Part shown: in pieces, positions 17,955 through 27,916 of the stretch
Numbering within the stretch: position 1 is the first letter of the stretch
Layout of the letters: each line of letters opens with the position of its first letter
Assembly (NCBI RefSeq): GCF_002836715.1
Contig: NZ_PJAT01000134.1
Location: 1-64,000 of the forward strand
Length of the DNA: 64,000 bases
Reading direction: 5' to 3'
From: Psychrobacter sp. 4Dc
Lineage (GTDB): Bacteria; Pseudomonadota; Gammaproteobacteria; Pseudomonadales; Moraxellaceae
Notes under the pieces: generated by a model
Database searches by the model: none
What the model saw: the letters and a program-made list of their open reading frames with translations, nothing else
What the model was told of the DNA's origin: nothing
Position numbers and translations under genes: made by a program

Positions 17955-18527
17955 GTGCATGCTTCAGCTAAGAGCCACGGTAATAACCCAAAGCTTCAAT
18001 CATCAGGTTTTACTTTAATAGAGTTGATGATTGTCGTGGTTATTGTTGCCATACTAGCTGCTATTGCGATCCCAAGCTATCGTCAATATGCGATTATGAA
18101 TGCTGAACGTGATGTACAAGCTAAAATGCTGCAGTTAGAGATACAATTAGAGCGATGGCGGGCAACAGCGCTAACTTATAAAGGTTTTAGACCAAAAGTA
18201 GTTAGCAGTAGTAGCGCAGCGACGTACGCCTATGATGCTAATAACACGACTATTTATGTTCCTCAAGGTAGTGATTCAACCAATTATCATTATCAGATTA
18301 CATTAGTGGATGGTGCCAATACTGCTAGCTCATTAGTACCAGCTACTACGACAGGTATTGACAATACAACTGGTAGAAGCTGGAAGATGTTAGCTGAACC
18401 AAGAGGTTCGGGGATTACAGAATATGCTAGATATTTTATGATATCTAGCACAGGTTTAAGCTGTCAAAATAAAAATAAAGTGAAAATAGGAGATAGTGAT
18501 TGTGGTACGGGTCAAGGAGAGTGGTGA
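17955..18527 (+). CDS. Type IV pilin, PilE-like (first copy)
   Basis: This is a minor pilin of the PilE type. The prepilin motif is [29 protein letters not shown] chose the GTG at 17955 because AGAGGA lies eight bases upstream and it starts one base after the pilY1 stop. ATGs at 17928 and 17937, inside the end of pilY1, would lengthen the already long leader from 18 to 24-27 residues. After the helix come [19 protein letters not shown], typical of PilE proteins, and a C-terminal Cys pair (LSCQNK and SDCGTG). Its position after pilY1 matches one of the two pilin-like genes (comE/comF of Acinetobacter) that follow comC there. The stop shares a base with the next start. Confidence 0.85.
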   Translation: MHASAKSHGNNPKLQSSGFTLIELMIVVVIVAILAAIAIPSYRQYAIMNAERDVQAKMLQLEIQLERWRATALTYKGFRPKVVSSSSAATYAYDANNTTIYVPQGSDSTNYHYQITLVDGANTASSLVPATTTGIDNTTGRSWKMLAEPRGSGITEYARYFMISSTGLSCQNKNKVKIGDSDCGTGQGEW

Positions 18528-18979
18528 TGTGGATTGATTCGAACACGACAGTCACCGTTTTTAAGAAGCATTCTGGTTTTACATTGATCGAACTAATGAT
18601 CGTCGTCGCCATCATTGGAATTCTAGCTGCAATTGCTTATCCAAGTTACCAACAATATGTTATCAAGACTAAACGCACCGATATGATGAGCGAGATGCAT
18701 AATATTGCCTCTGAAATACAAAGTCGTAAGTTGGCGCAAGGGGCCTATAGCAATGCTCTGATTACAGGGTTGAGCGGAGATTATCCTAAGCAAGGTGATG
18801 CTCTATATACAATAAGCTTTACTCCTAATCCGCTCACCTCGGATTGGAGTATCATAGCCACGCCTAAAAATGCCAGTCAAATGGCGAACGATGGTACATT
18901 GAGTTTAAATTTTCAAAGCATAAAATGTCGTGGGGATGGTACAAGTAAAAAATGCGGAACAGGCGATCAATGGAGATGA
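18527..18979 (+). CDS. pilE: Type IV pilin, PilE (second copy)
   Basis: This is a second PilE-like minor pilin of 150 residues. The leader [17 protein letters not shown] precedes [28 protein letters not shown], the standard PilE N-terminus. A strong AAGGAGA is placed six bases before the ATG at 18527, which overlaps the previous stop (TGATG). The C-terminal domain is short, with a Cys pair IKCRG and KKCGTG. It differs from the first copy beyond the N-terminal helix, so the pair are paralogues rather than a recent duplication. Together they close the minor pilin operon; a hairpin lies shortly after. Confidence 0.87.
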   Translation: MWIDSNTTVTVFKKHSGFTLIELMIVVAIIGILAAIAYPSYQQYVIKTKRTDMMSEMHNIASEIQSRKLAQGAYSNALITGLSGDYPKQGDALYTISFTPNPLTSDWSIIATPKNASQMANDGTLSLNFQSIKCRGDGTSKKCGTGDQWR

Positions 18980-19004
18980 TTTTCTAGTGAGATACTTTGT
19001 ATAT

Positions 19005-19025
19005 AGCTGACAAAAAATGTCAGCT
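19005..19025 (+). repeat. Small hairpin after the minor pilin operon
   Basis: AGCTGACA and TGTCAGCT form a perfect 8-bp inverted repeat around AAAAA. No T tract follows, so it is a weak terminator candidate. It also forms part of the TGTC-rich region upstream of the pilA promoter and may instead be a protein-binding site. Confidence 0.5.
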
Positions 19026-19193
19026 GTCATTACACTAAATATCTGTCTATTACATAAACTGACAATTTTAAGCAATATAGTAGTAATATTTACACAGACA
19101 GTTATCAAATACCAAAAGTATAAGCATCTATATAGTATAGGTATCAATAAAAAACATATTGTTTATAATAATAATTAGGTTAACGATAATAAG

Positions 19194-19210
19194 TTGGCAC
19201 GCTACCTGCA
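19194..19210 (+). promoter_or_regulatory. Sigma-54 (RpoN) promoter for pilA
   Basis: TTGGCACGCTACCTGCA matches the -24/-12 consensus: GG and GC elements are separated by exactly ten bases. The predicted transcript would start near 19221 and give a leader of about 130 bases before the pilA ATG. In Pseudomonas and relatives pilA is driven by RpoN with the PilS/PilR two-component system, so the position is as expected. The upstream region contains several TGTC/GACA motifs (see findings). Confidence 0.88.
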
Positions 19211-19351
19211 ACAATAATAGTACGAAGGTTAGATGAGTAGATTAAGTAACTACTCAACCTAACAAACCCTATATTTATGATAGATAGCAAATAGTGATAC
19301 CGAATAACGTATCAATTAATTTGTTATCACTTTGCCCTAAAGGACAAGTCT

Positions 19352-19840
19352 ATGAACGCTCAAAAAGGTTTTACCTTAATCGAATTAATGATCGTCATCG
19401 CTATTATCGGTATCTTGGCGGCGATCGCGCTTCCTGCTTATCAGGATTACACTAAACGTGCTAAAGTTTCGGAAGGCTTATCACTGGCCTCGTCAGCTAA
19501 AACATCAGTTACAGAAAATGCGTCGAATGCAGCTAAGTATAGCTTAGGCTGGACAGCTCCTTCTGCAACTGTAAACGTTAAAAGTGTGGGTATTACAGAT
19601 GCTAATGGTGAGGTCACGATTTCTTATGATACTCCTGTAGCTGTGGCTAAAGCTAATACATTGGTATTAGTACCATATACTGGCCCTAATACTAAGCCTG
19701 TAGCCTTACCTAACTCTACAAAAGCATATACTCCACCTTCAGGTAATATTAGCTGGGCTTGTAAAGCAGCTGGTAGTTCTTTTACTATTGGAACAAAAGG
19801 GACCTTAGCTTCTGAGTTAGCACCAAGTAACTGTCGTTAA
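19352..19840 (+). CDS. pilA: Type IV major pilin PilA
   Basis: PilA is the subunit that polymerises into the type IV pilus fibre. The leader MNAQKG is six residues, the classical major-pilin length, and is cleaved before [27 protein letters not shown]. The C-terminal Cys pair (WACKAAG and PSNCR, ending the protein) would form the disulfide loop of type IVa pilins. The protein has 162 residues. AAAGGAC precedes the ATG. It has its own sigma-54 promoter, unlike the other pilins here, and a terminator directly behind, which together fit the highly expressed major subunit. The next gene encodes its likely accessory protein. Confidence 0.93.
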   Translation: MNAQKGFTLIELMIVIAIIGILAAIALPAYQDYTKRAKVSEGLSLASSAKTSVTENASNAAKYSLGWTAPSATVNVKSVGITDANGEVTISYDTPVAVAKANTLVLVPYTGPNTKPVALPNSTKAYTPPSGNISWACKAAGSSFTIGTKGTLASELAPSNCR

Positions 19841-19874
19841 TAGTTAGTTTAGGTAATAGCTAATTGATATATAT

Positions 19875-19902
19875 AAAAGACTGGGTAACCAGTCTTTTTT
19901 TT
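19875..19902 (+). terminator. Terminator after pilA
   Basis: A 10-bp stem AAAAGACTGG / CCAGTCTTTT with a GTAA loop and eight T residues. It lies between pilA and the accessory gene, so the latter is probably made from read-through or a separate weak promoter, giving much less of it than pilin. Confidence 0.88.
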
Positions 19903-19936
19903 GTTCTAACAAATATAAAAGCATGGTAGTCAAAGA

Positions 19937-20671
19937 ATGAGTGATAAACTGAAGTTTAGTGTGATGTATCTAGCGATAGCGACAGTGGTGCTTCTAGTAG
20001 CTGTTACAGTCTTCTACAGTTTATGGTATCCACACCCTTTGTTACTCGCTACAGGTACTCAAAAATTGTTACAGACAATAGCTTTGGTTAATATAGGACT
20101 GGCTGTTGGCTTAGCATTGATGATTTTTAGAAAAACAAAGCCGGACTTTATAAAAGATATGGTTATATCTGCGCTAGTGCAGCTGATATTTTTAATGATT
20201 TCTATTTATGGTGTTTATCAAATAAGGCCTATATGGATAGCTTATAATGTTGATCGTTTTGAGCTTGTTTTGCATACTGATTTGGTCACTACTAAGATTA
20301 ACGACGCTGATAATAGATTTAAAAAACCCAGCTATTTATCTCCACAGTACGTTGGCGTTGAGTTATCAGCAGATAATGAAGAGCGCAACAGTAATATGTT
20401 TGATGAGGTGCTTCACGGTATTTCTATTGCTCAAAGACCAGAAAGATATATACCAATTGAGCAAGTAAGCACACAAATAAAAGAGCGTGCACAGGATTTA
20501 GTACTACTAGAGAAGTATAATAATAAAAATGACGTCCAGTTTCTATTGAAAAAATATCCACAAGCAGATAGTTTTGTACCTCTGCAAGCAAAAGCGGTAA
20601 ATATGACGGTACTTTTAAATAAGAGTGAAGATAATCAAGTAGTGGCAATCGTAGATTTGCGACCTTGGTAG
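19937..20671 (+). CDS. TfpX/TfpZ family type IV pilin accessory protein
   Basis: This 244-residue inner-membrane protein resembles the TfpX/TfpZ accessory proteins encoded next to pilA in Pseudomonas groups and Moraxellaceae, where they help assembly or modification of their cognate pilin. Three to four hydrophobic spans lie at about residues 8-28, 42-62 and 75-95. The segments FYSLWYPHPL and YGVYQIRPIWIAYNVDRFELV correspond to conserved family features. The C-terminal 140 residues are periplasmic or cytoplasmic and variable. It follows pilA by 96 bases, on the same strand and beyond the terminator. The family assignment rests on these motifs and on context; which subtype it is remains open. 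Confidence 0.82.
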   Translation: MSDKLKFSVMYLAIATVVLLVAVTVFYSLWYPHPLLLATGTQKLLQTIALVNIGLAVGLALMIFRKTKPDFIKDMVISALVQLIFLMISIYGVYQIRPIWIAYNVDRFELVLHTDLVTTKINDADNRFKKPSYLSPQYVGVELSADNEERNSNMFDEVLHGISIAQRPERYIPIEQVSTQIKERAQDLVLLEKYNNKNDVQFLLKKYPQADSFVPLQAKAVNMTVLLNKSEDNQVVAIVDLRPW

Positions 20672-20787
20672 AGTTAAAAAAACACAGACTACGAGATAAT
20701 TATTAGAGTAGAATTTAGATAAAAAAAAGACCGCAGCAAAAGCCACAGCCTAATTTATGAAAAATAAATCATTTATAGCATAAAAAT

Positions 20788-21111
20788 CTACTTCTCTAAA
20801 TACTGAATCTTGCCTTCGACACCATCCCACTTTGCCGCTTCTGGCAATTGACCTTTCATCTCAGTGATGTTTGGCCATTTTTGTGCCAGCTCTTCATTTA
20901 GCTGAATAAATACTTCTTGCCCTTTTGGCACTTCATCTTCTGAAAATATCGCATTGGCGGGGCATTCAGGCTCGCATAGCGCGCAGTCGATACACTCATC
21001 AGGGTCGATGGCGAGGAAGTTCGGGCCTTCATAAAAGCAGTCCACAGGGCAGACTTCCACACAGTCGGTGTATTTGCAAAGAATGCAGTTATCTGTAACG
21101 ACAAAGGTCAT
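20788..21111 (-). CDS. fdxA: 7Fe ferredoxin FdxA
   Basis: FdxA is a small cytoplasmic electron carrier with one [3Fe-4S] and one [4Fe-4S] cluster. The cysteines occur at 9, 12, 17, 21, 25, 40, 43, 46 and 50, the same spacing as Azotobacter ferredoxin I (shifted by the initiator Met): [14 protein letters not shown] and [12 protein letters not shown]. The length of 107 residues is normal. It lies downstream of mutS on the same strand, a neighbour pair also seen in Pseudomonas and Acinetobacter, with a 204-base gap between them. The physiological partner is not known from sequence. Confidence 0.95.
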   Translation of the reverse strand: MTFVVTDNCILCKYTDCVEVCPVDCFYEGPNFLAIDPDECIDCALCEPECPANAIFSEDEVPKGQEVFIQLNEELAQKWPNITEMKGQLPEAAKWDGVEGKIQYLEK

Positions 21112-21315
21112 AGTGGTCTACCTGTTATTGGTTTGGCTGATATAGTCAATCTCTTTCAAAAGAACTACTGTGTCAACCTTGCTTGAAGTATTATTTATAC
21201 CTCTGCGCTCAGCTGCATTGTAATTCTTTTGAATTAAATCAACTATAAGGGCTACATAGAATAGTTGGAAAATAAAGCGTATTTTAGCGCCTTTACTACA
21301 CTTTGACAATTCCCT

Positions 21316-24300
21316 TTAATGACTAATGATTTTCTTCAGATGATAAAGTAAATCATGCGCTTGTTTAGGTGTCAGACTGTCAGGGTCAATCATACTTAGC
21401 TCGTCTTGTAGGCTAAATAGCTGATTTTGTTTCGGATTATCCAATGTGTCCGATATCTGAGCGGTATGAGTTATTTCTTGATTTAAAGTAGCATCATTAT
21501 AACTTTCTTGCCGTTTATCCTTTACTGACTTAGCTAATTCATTTTTATCATCAACAGTTATTGCTTTCTCTACGGTTAAATGGTCTAACTGCAAGTTGTC
21601 TGCTAGATAGCGCTTAGCATCCTCTAGTACTTGGGTGGGAATACCCGCCATTTTTGCCACGTGTAGTCCAAAGCTAGAGCTTGCTGCCCCCGCGCGTATT
21701 TGATGCAATAGCAATAATTGGCCATCGACTTCACTAGCGGCGACATGCACGTTACGAATATTAGCATGGCTGCTTTCAGTGTAATTTGTACTCTGCGCCA
21801 ATTTTGTCAGTTCAAAATAATGGGTGGCAAATAATGTCAGGCAGCCAATCTCGACCAAGCGATTGACACAGGCATGAGCAATAGCGAGACCGTCAGTGGT
21901 CGCCGTACCGCGTCCGACTTCATCCATCAATACTAGCGATTTGCTTGTTGCTTGATTAAGAATGTTAGCAGTTTCAATCATCTCTACCATAAAGGTGGAT
22001 TTACCGCCTGCCAAATCATCAGCTGAACCAATACGGGTAAATATGCGATCGATATCACCAATATGAGCACTAGCTGCTGGCACAAAGCTGCCGCAATGCG
22101 CGAGCAGTACAATCAGGGCGGTCTGGCGCATATAGGTAGATTTGCCACCCATATTAGGACCGGTAATCAGAAGCAGCCTTTCGGGATGCTCGTTACTACC
22201 TAGTGCACAGTCATTGGCAACAAAGTGGTTTGTACTTGATGAATTACCGTTCCTACTATTCGCATTTGTTTGATTCAATGCCGCTTCGACCACAACGTGA
22301 CTACCTTGACGAATATCAATGTTGGTTTGACTTTTGGCTACTGATTCGCTTTGGTCTTCCGTATGTAAACCCATGATTGGACGCTGCCAGTTACACGTCA
22401 TGGCAAGCTGGGCCCAATTGCTTAGCACATCTAATTGGGCGATAGCAGCACTAAGCTGTTGTAGTTCAGCTAAATGTTGGTTTAAATGAGTGAGCAGCTC
22501 CTGATACAGCTGCTTTTCACGTGCCAACGCCAAAGATTGAGCGCTCAAATACTCTGTCTCGACTTCCTTTAGCTCATCAGTGATAAAGCGCTCACTGCTT
22601 TTAAGCGTTTGCCGACGGATGAAGTGGGCAGGGGCATTCTTCGCCTGCATTTTGGGCAGTTCGAAATAGAAGCCGCTGACTTTATTAAAGCCAACTTTTA
22701 GACTCGGTAATTGATTGTCTTGACGGGCACGCTCGACCATCTCGTCTAGCGTCGATTGAATATTGTCATGCAAATGAGTAAGGCGATCAAACTCTTCATC
22801 AAAGCCCGCTGCTAGCATTCCTCCATCGCGGATATGCGCAGGCGGTTCAATGACAATAGCGCGCTCGATTAATTCGGCAACGGATTGAACAGCAGGTAAC
22901 TCAGCTGGCAATTGCTGCATCAGCATTGGTAATAGGCCCGCGTCTTCATGGCTGATACCGGATTTTGTCAATAGAGTAGTAAGCTGATCACCACTAGCGA
23001 TGCCATCGGCAAGCTTGCGCAAGTCACGAGGTTTAGCACTCATTAGCCCGATTCGACTGCTGATTCGTTCAATATCGTCAATGGTATTCAGTGTTTCTCG
23101 TAAACGTGTAACCAGTAAGCTACCTTTTACATCTTGGTTTGATTCAATTGAGTCACTCTTTGGGTTTAGCAAACAAGTTATCGCATCTAGACGCATAGTG
23201 ATACGTGAATGCTGACGCAGTGGACGTTTCATTTGCTGCACGAGTAAACGCTTGCCCATCGGAGTCTGACAGTGATTCAGCACAGATATCAAAGAAGTGC
23301 CGTTGCTACTAACAGGGGTAAATAGCTCGAGATTTTGCTGGCTATTGGCATCGATAATTAGGTAGTCATCGCTGTACTCGACGATGAGTTGGTTGACTTG
23401 TGGCACGTGGCGTTGCTGAGTTTGACGCGCATAGTGGATAAGCGCAGCGCAGCTGGTTTGTGCAAGTGGAGCCTCATGGATGCCCAACCCATCGAGACGC
23501 TGGACTTCGAACTGCTGACAAAGCGTGTCACTGGCATGCTCACGATGAAAGTCATTGGCAGCAACTTCTATAATAGGGCAGTCCAGATTTTGTCGTAACC
23601 ACAGTAGCCACTCTGTATCATTGCTTCCAATGCTGCCGCCAACGCCATCAATAAGCGCTTCGCTAATGATGCATTCACTAGGCGCAAAACGTGCTAATAC
23701 AGTCAGCATTTGAGTTTGCAAGCCATCTATATCGTTTTTATCTGCTATCAGTGTCTGGGTAGTCAGTGTACCCGCAGCCAAATCCATCTGGCTAACGGCT
23801 GCTTGTAACGTCTGGCTATGGTCTTGCGTTTTCATAGTCGCAATATCGATGGCGACCACAGTTGGCGTATGACTGGGGGCAATCAATGCGTCATCGGTGA
23901 TGGTCCCAGCTGTAAGTGTTTTGACCACTTCGCGGCGCATTATGCTACCAGCAGCAGATTTACTTTTGTCTTTTTTCTGTTTATCGCCCATCGCAGGGAC
24001 ATTAGACTTATTATCAGCGTTGCCAGTTGTCGATTCGTCAATTTGCTCACATACAACGACGGTTTGCCCAGCAGCGATCAAGCGTGCCATATAGCTATCT
24101 GCCGCATGAAACGGTACGCCCGCCATGGCTATCGTGTTGCCTGCTTTATCCGTACCACGGCGCGTCAATGTGATATCTAATATTTGCGCCGCTCGCTTAG
24201 CATCATCAAAGAACAGCTCATAGAAGTCACCCATCCGGTACAAGAGCAATGCTTGTGGATAGTTGGCTTTCATGGTTAGATATTGCACCATCATCGGCGT

Positions 24301-24426
24301 ATGGTCTGCTAGGTTATAGACGGTATCGCCTATACTTAAGCAGTCAGAGGTCTCTTGTTTTGATAAGGTTTTTTCTGATGAATTAGGAGTTGACGACTGA
24401 TTTTGTACAGATGGCTTTACGGTCAT
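21316..24426 (-). CDS. mutS: DNA mismatch repair protein MutS
   Basis: MutS recognises mismatches and starts repair with MutL. The mismatch-reading motif is at Phe68-Tyr69-Glu70 in [13 protein letters not shown]. The ATPase Walker [14 protein letters not shown] is near residue 755, followed by the [18 protein letters not shown] segment and the ATHYFELT motif. At 1036 residues it is some 180 longer than E. coli MutS. The excess lies in a 40-residue N-terminal tail and low-complexity inserts: a Lys-rich loop after CEQIDEST (about residues 125-155), a Ser/Asn-rich loop just before the Walker A, and a longer C-terminal tail. The C-terminus ends with the tetramerisation-like segment [24 protein letters not shown]. 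It is followed by fdxA. Confidence 0.97.
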   Translation of the reverse strand: MTVKPSVQNQSSTPNSSEKTLSKQETSDCLSIGDTVYNLADHTPMMVQYLTMKANYPQALLLYRMGDFYELFFDDAKRAAQILDITLTRRGTDKAGNTIAMAGVPFHAADSYMARLIAAGQTVVVCEQIDESTTGNADNKSNVPAMGDKQKKDKSKSAAGSIMRREVVKTLTAGTITDDALIAPSHTPTVVAIDIATMKTQDHSQTLQAAVSQMDLAAGTLTTQTLIADKNDIDGLQTQMLTVLARFAPSECIISEALIDGVGGSIGSNDTEWLLWLRQNLDCPIIEVAANDFHREHASDTLCQQFEVQRLDGLGIHEAPLAQTSCAALIHYARQTQQRHVPQVNQLIVEYSDDYLIIDANSQQNLELFTPVSSNGTSLISVLNHCQTPMGKRLLVQQMKRPLRQHSRITMRLDAITCLLNPKSDSIESNQDVKGSLLVTRLRETLNTIDDIERISSRIGLMSAKPRDLRKLADGIASGDQLTTLLTKSGISHEDAGLLPMLMQQLPAELPAVQSVAELIERAIVIEPPAHIRDGGMLAAGFDEEFDRLTHLHDNIQSTLDEMVERARQDNQLPSLKVGFNKVSGFYFELPKMQAKNAPAHFIRRQTLKSSERFITDELKEVETEYLSAQSLALAREKQLYQELLTHLNQHLAELQQLSAAIAQLDVLSNWAQLAMTCNWQRPIMGLHTEDQSESVAKSQTNIDIRQGSHVVVEAALNQTNANSRNGNSSSTNHFVANDCALGSNEHPERLLLITGPNMGGKSTYMRQTALIVLLAHCGSFVPAASAHIGDIDRIFTRIGSADDLAGGKSTFMVEMIETANILNQATSKSLVLMDEVGRGTATTDGLAIAHACVNRLVEIGCLTLFATHYFELTKLAQSTNYTESSHANIRNVHVAASEVDGQLLLLHQIRAGAASSSFGLHVAKMAGIPTQVLEDAKRYLADNLQLDHLTVEKAITVDDKNELAKSVKDKRQESYNDATLNQEITHTAQISDTLDNPKQNQLFSLQDELSMIDPDSLTPKQAHDLLYHLKKIISH

Positions 24427-24880
24427 GCAGAGTCTCTTATAGTGCTTTAATGAATGGTAATGAGTATTTTATGATAGGGGTGCTAAAGGGTTATTTATCT
24501 TATATATGAATTTGATAGATAGCTTTGGCTTTATCGATATGCCAGTTACTTATAGATAAATGGCATATCGATAAATTATGAGCCAAGACGCAGTGGTAGC
24601 AAGCGTATAAAAATCAAAATGTGAAAAATAATAAAGTCGCTGAAAAAGCTAAGAAATTTAACAAGGTATTCGCTATTTTAACACGTCCTACTAGGTTTTT
24701 ACTGCGGCAAATATCTACTCGCTGCCCTTGTATCCATCAGCGTCATAACCATATATAATGACGGCACACTTAATTGGGCGATACTAAATTAGGTAGTACT
24801 TAGTCGGGTGATGACAAGGCAGAGAGCTAAGCTTTGGCTAATGCGCACTAATTATCGAATATTCCATAGGTCAAAAAATT
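24427..24880. other. Divergent gap between mutS and secA
   Basis: This 454-base stretch carries the promoters of both divergent genes. Apart from the long inverted repeat at 24531-24574 I see no gene or RNA in it. A short ribosome-binding AGGTC sits before the secA ATG. Confidence 0.55.
24531..24574. repeat. 14-bp perfect inverted repeat between mutS and secA
   Basis: TTATCGATATGCCA and TGGCATATCGATAA are exact complements separated by 16 bases. No T tract follows on either strand, so it is not a standard terminator. It lies about 105 bases upstream of mutS and could be a leader hairpin of mutS mRNA or an operator. Confidence 0.7.
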
Positions 24881-27682
24881 ATGTTATCAAAGATTATAGG
24901 CAGTGTGGTTGGCACCAAAAATGACCGCGAATTAAAACGCATGCGTAAAGTGGTCAGCAAGATCAACGCACGAGAGGCTGAAATACAAGCCCTGTCTGAT
25001 GAGCAACTACAACAAAAAACTGAAGAATTCAAAGCCAGACATCAAAAAGGCGAAAGCTTAGATGCATTATTGCCAGAGGCATTTGCTGTCTGCCGCGAAG
25101 CATCATTACGCGTCAATGGTATGCGTCACTATGACGTGCAGCTGATTGGTGGTATCACCTTGCACGAAGGTAAAATCGCTGAGATGAAAACTGGTGAAGG
25201 TAAAACCCTAATGGGAACCTTGGCCATGTACCTAAACGCTATCAGCGGCAAAGGGGTTCATCTGGTCACGGTCAATGATTATTTGGCCGCACGCGATGCT
25301 GAGCTAAACCGTCCGTTGTTTGGGTTTTTGGGTATGACGGTTGGTGTGATTTACTCACAGCAGCCGCCACAAGAAAAAATCGAAGCTTATCAAGCCGATA
25401 TTACCTATGGTACCAATAACGAATACGGCTTCGATTATCTGCGCGATAACATGGTCTTTAGTCTTGCTGAGAAAAAACAGCGCCCGCTAAACTTTTGTAT
25501 TATCGATGAAATTGACTCGATCTTGATTGATGAGGCTCGTACGCCGCTTATTATTTCGGGTCAAGCTGAAGATTCATCACGCATGTATGCGTTGATTAAT
25601 ACGATTATTCCTGTGTTGATTCGTTCAAAAGACGAAGAAGCAAACAAGAATAACGAAGAAGAAGACTTCTGGATTGATGAAAAGAATCGCCAGATTGAGA
25701 TCAGCGAAAAAGGCTATGAAAAAATCGAGCGCTTCTTAATCGAAGTAGGCGAGCTTGGTGAGAACGAAAGTTTATATAGCCCAAGTCGTTTGCCACTTTT
25801 GGCTCACGTTCAAGCTGCCATCCGTGCGCATCACGTATTTGTCAAAAACGTTCACTATATCGTCGATGAAGGCGAAGTGGTCATCGTTGATGAAAATACA
25901 GGCCGTACCATGCCTGGTCGTCGTTGGTCAGAAGGCTTGCATCAAGCAGTCGAGGCGAAAGAAAACGTTGAGATCCAAGCAGAGAACCAAACGCTTGCAA
26001 CCACGACCTTTCAGAACTACTTCCGTCTATATGACAAGTTATCTGGTATGACGGGTACCGCTGATACTGAAGCTGCCGAGTTCAAATCTACTTACGATCT
26101 AGATGTCATCGTGATTCCAACGCATGAGCCGATTGCTCGTATCGATATGGATGACCAGATTTTCTTAACCAAGTTAGGCAAATACAAAGGCATCATTCGC
26201 GAAATTAAAGAAATTCAAGCCAAAGGCGCGCCAGTACTGGTTGGTACCGCGACGATTGAGGCCAGTGAAGAATTGTCTTACTTGCTTGACCAAGAAGGCG
26301 TTAAGCATAACGTTCTAAACGCCAAGCAGCATGAGCGTGAAGCAGAAATTATTGCACAGGCAGGCAGTCCAAAGTCAGTCACGATCGCCACCAACATGGC
26401 GGGCCGTGGTACGGATATTATCCTTGGTGGTAACTGGCAGTCATTTATCGAAGATATCGATGCGGTGAGTCCAGAGGAGATGCAGCGTTTAAAGTCTCAA
26501 TGGCAAGTCAAACATGACCAAGTCGTAGCAGCTGGTGGTTTACATATCATTGGCTCTGAGCGCCATGAGTCACGCCGTATCGATAACCAGCTACGTGGTC
26601 GTGCTGGTCGTCAAGGTGACCCTGGTATGTCACGCTTTTTCCTATCGCTCGAAGATGATCTGATGCGTATCTTCGCAGGCGATCGTGTGGTCAATATGAT
26701 GCGTGCGATGGGTCTCAAAGAAGATGAAGCCATCGAACATAAAATGGTTTCTAAATCGATCGAAAACGCCCAAGGCAAAGTTGAGAGTCGCGATTTTGAT
26801 GCTCGTAAAAACCTACTGAAATACGATGATGTTGCCAATGAGCAGCGTAAAGTTATCTATGGTCAGCGTGATGATTTATTAGCAGAGATGGACTTATTAG
26901 AAGCCATCGAAGTGATGCATCATGAAGTATATAACGCGATGATCAATCAGTTTATTCCACCTGGCTCTATTGATGACCAGTGGAATATTGACGGCTTAGA
27001 AGACGAGTTAGAAGACGAGTTCAAAATCTCGATGCCGATTAATGATTGGTTAGATGAAGATCGCCGTCTGGATGAAGAAGGGCTGCGTGAGAAAATCGTT
27101 CAAACGGCGATAGATCGTTATCACAGTCGCCGTGAGCAGATGGGTGAAAAAGACGCCGCTCAGCTTGAGCGTCATTTCATGCTACAGAGTCTAGATAAGC
27201 ATTGGAAAGAGCACTTAACGCAGATGGATCAGCTACGTAAAGGTATTCATTTACGTGGTTATGCACAGAAAAACCCTGAGCAAGAATACAAGCGTGAGTC
27301 GTTTGAATTGTTCCAAATGATGCTTGGTGCGATTAAGTCTGAGACTGTACAAGACTTGTCACGTGTACATATCCCAACCAAGGAAGAACTGGAAGCATTA
27401 GAAATTCAGCAACGTGAGAACGCTGCCCATATGCAAATGCAGTTCGAGCATGACGATGTAGATAACTTGGATAGCAATGCGAGTGGTTCAGCTGCTCAGC
27501 CGCAACCACAAAACCGTAGTCTAAACAGCGGTGCTGCGGCAGCTGGCGTTGGTGCTGCTATAGCAGGTAACGGTAGTAATGCTAATGAACCAAACCCATA
27601 TGCAGGTATGAATATCAGTCGTAATGCAGCGTGTCCTTGTGGCTCAGGTCTTAAATACAAGCAGTGTCATGGTAAAATCTAG
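24881..27682 (+). CDS. secA: Protein translocase ATPase SecA
   Basis: SecA is the cytoplasmic motor that drives preproteins through SecYEG. The Walker A motif [11 protein letters not shown] is near residue 105 and the DEAD-type Walker [21 protein letters not shown] near 210. The preprotein cross-linking and helicase parts follow, with [14 protein letters not shown] near 510 and [11 protein letters not shown] near 570. The helical scaffold contains the [15 protein letters not shown] segment. A disordered linker leads to the C-terminal zinc motif [14 protein letters not shown], which binds SecB and phospholipid. The length of 933 residues is typical of the family. It is transcribed away from mutS and ends in a terminator. 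Confidence 0.98.
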   Translation: MLSKIIGSVVGTKNDRELKRMRKVVSKINAREAEIQALSDEQLQQKTEEFKARHQKGESLDALLPEAFAVCREASLRVNGMRHYDVQLIGGITLHEGKIAEMKTGEGKTLMGTLAMYLNAISGKGVHLVTVNDYLAARDAELNRPLFGFLGMTVGVIYSQQPPQEKIEAYQADITYGTNNEYGFDYLRDNMVFSLAEKKQRPLNFCIIDEIDSILIDEARTPLIISGQAEDSSRMYALINTIIPVLIRSKDEEANKNNEEEDFWIDEKNRQIEISEKGYEKIERFLIEVGELGENESLYSPSRLPLLAHVQAAIRAHHVFVKNVHYIVDEGEVVIVDENTGRTMPGRRWSEGLHQAVEAKENVEIQAENQTLATTTFQNYFRLYDKLSGMTGTADTEAAEFKSTYDLDVIVIPTHEPIARIDMDDQIFLTKLGKYKGIIREIKEIQAKGAPVLVGTATIEASEELSYLLDQEGVKHNVLNAKQHEREAEIIAQAGSPKSVTIATNMAGRGTDIILGGNWQSFIEDIDAVSPEEMQRLKSQWQVKHDQVVAAGGLHIIGSERHESRRIDNQLRGRAGRQGDPGMSRFFLSLEDDLMRIFAGDRVVNMMRAMGLKEDEAIEHKMVSKSIENAQGKVESRDFDARKNLLKYDDVANEQRKVIYGQRDDLLAEMDLLEAIEVMHHEVYNAMINQFIPPGSIDDQWNIDGLEDELEDEFKISMPINDWLDEDRRLDEEGLREKIVQTAIDRYHSRREQMGEKDAAQLERHFMLQSLDKHWKEHLTQMDQLRKGIHLRGYAQKNPEQEYKRESFELFQMMLGAIKSETVQDLSRVHIPTKEELEALEIQQRENAAHMQMQFEHDDVDNLDSNASGSAAQPQPQNRSLNSGAAAAGVGAAIAGNGSNANEPNPYAGMNISRNAACPCGSGLKYKQCHGKI

Positions 27683-27740
27683 TTGTAGTAAGTTAATAGC
27701 TATGTATTGAACTGCTATTAAAGATAGCCTTTATCTGAAA

Positions 27741-27773
27741 AAGCCCTTATCTTAAGTAGATAGGGGCTTTTTT
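27741..27773 (+). terminator. Terminator after secA
   Basis: A 12-bp stem (AAGCCCTTATCT with AGATAGGGGCTT, one mismatch/G-T pair) and a short loop, followed by seven T residues. Confidence 0.88.
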
Positions 27774-27916
27774 ATATCTGTTAGATAACTTATGCAAACT
27801 TAAAACTTGCTAGACTAAGACCAACAAACACTTTGTATTGATTACTTACAAATTCAGCATAGGCGTGAATTTATGGACACGCTATAGTGTTTAACATATT
27901 TATTTGGGAGAGTGTC

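Noticed and set aside
21118..21309. A 63-codon frame between fdxA and mutS
   Set aside because: Sits in a promoter-type gap, no ribosome-binding site or conserved features; judged chance.
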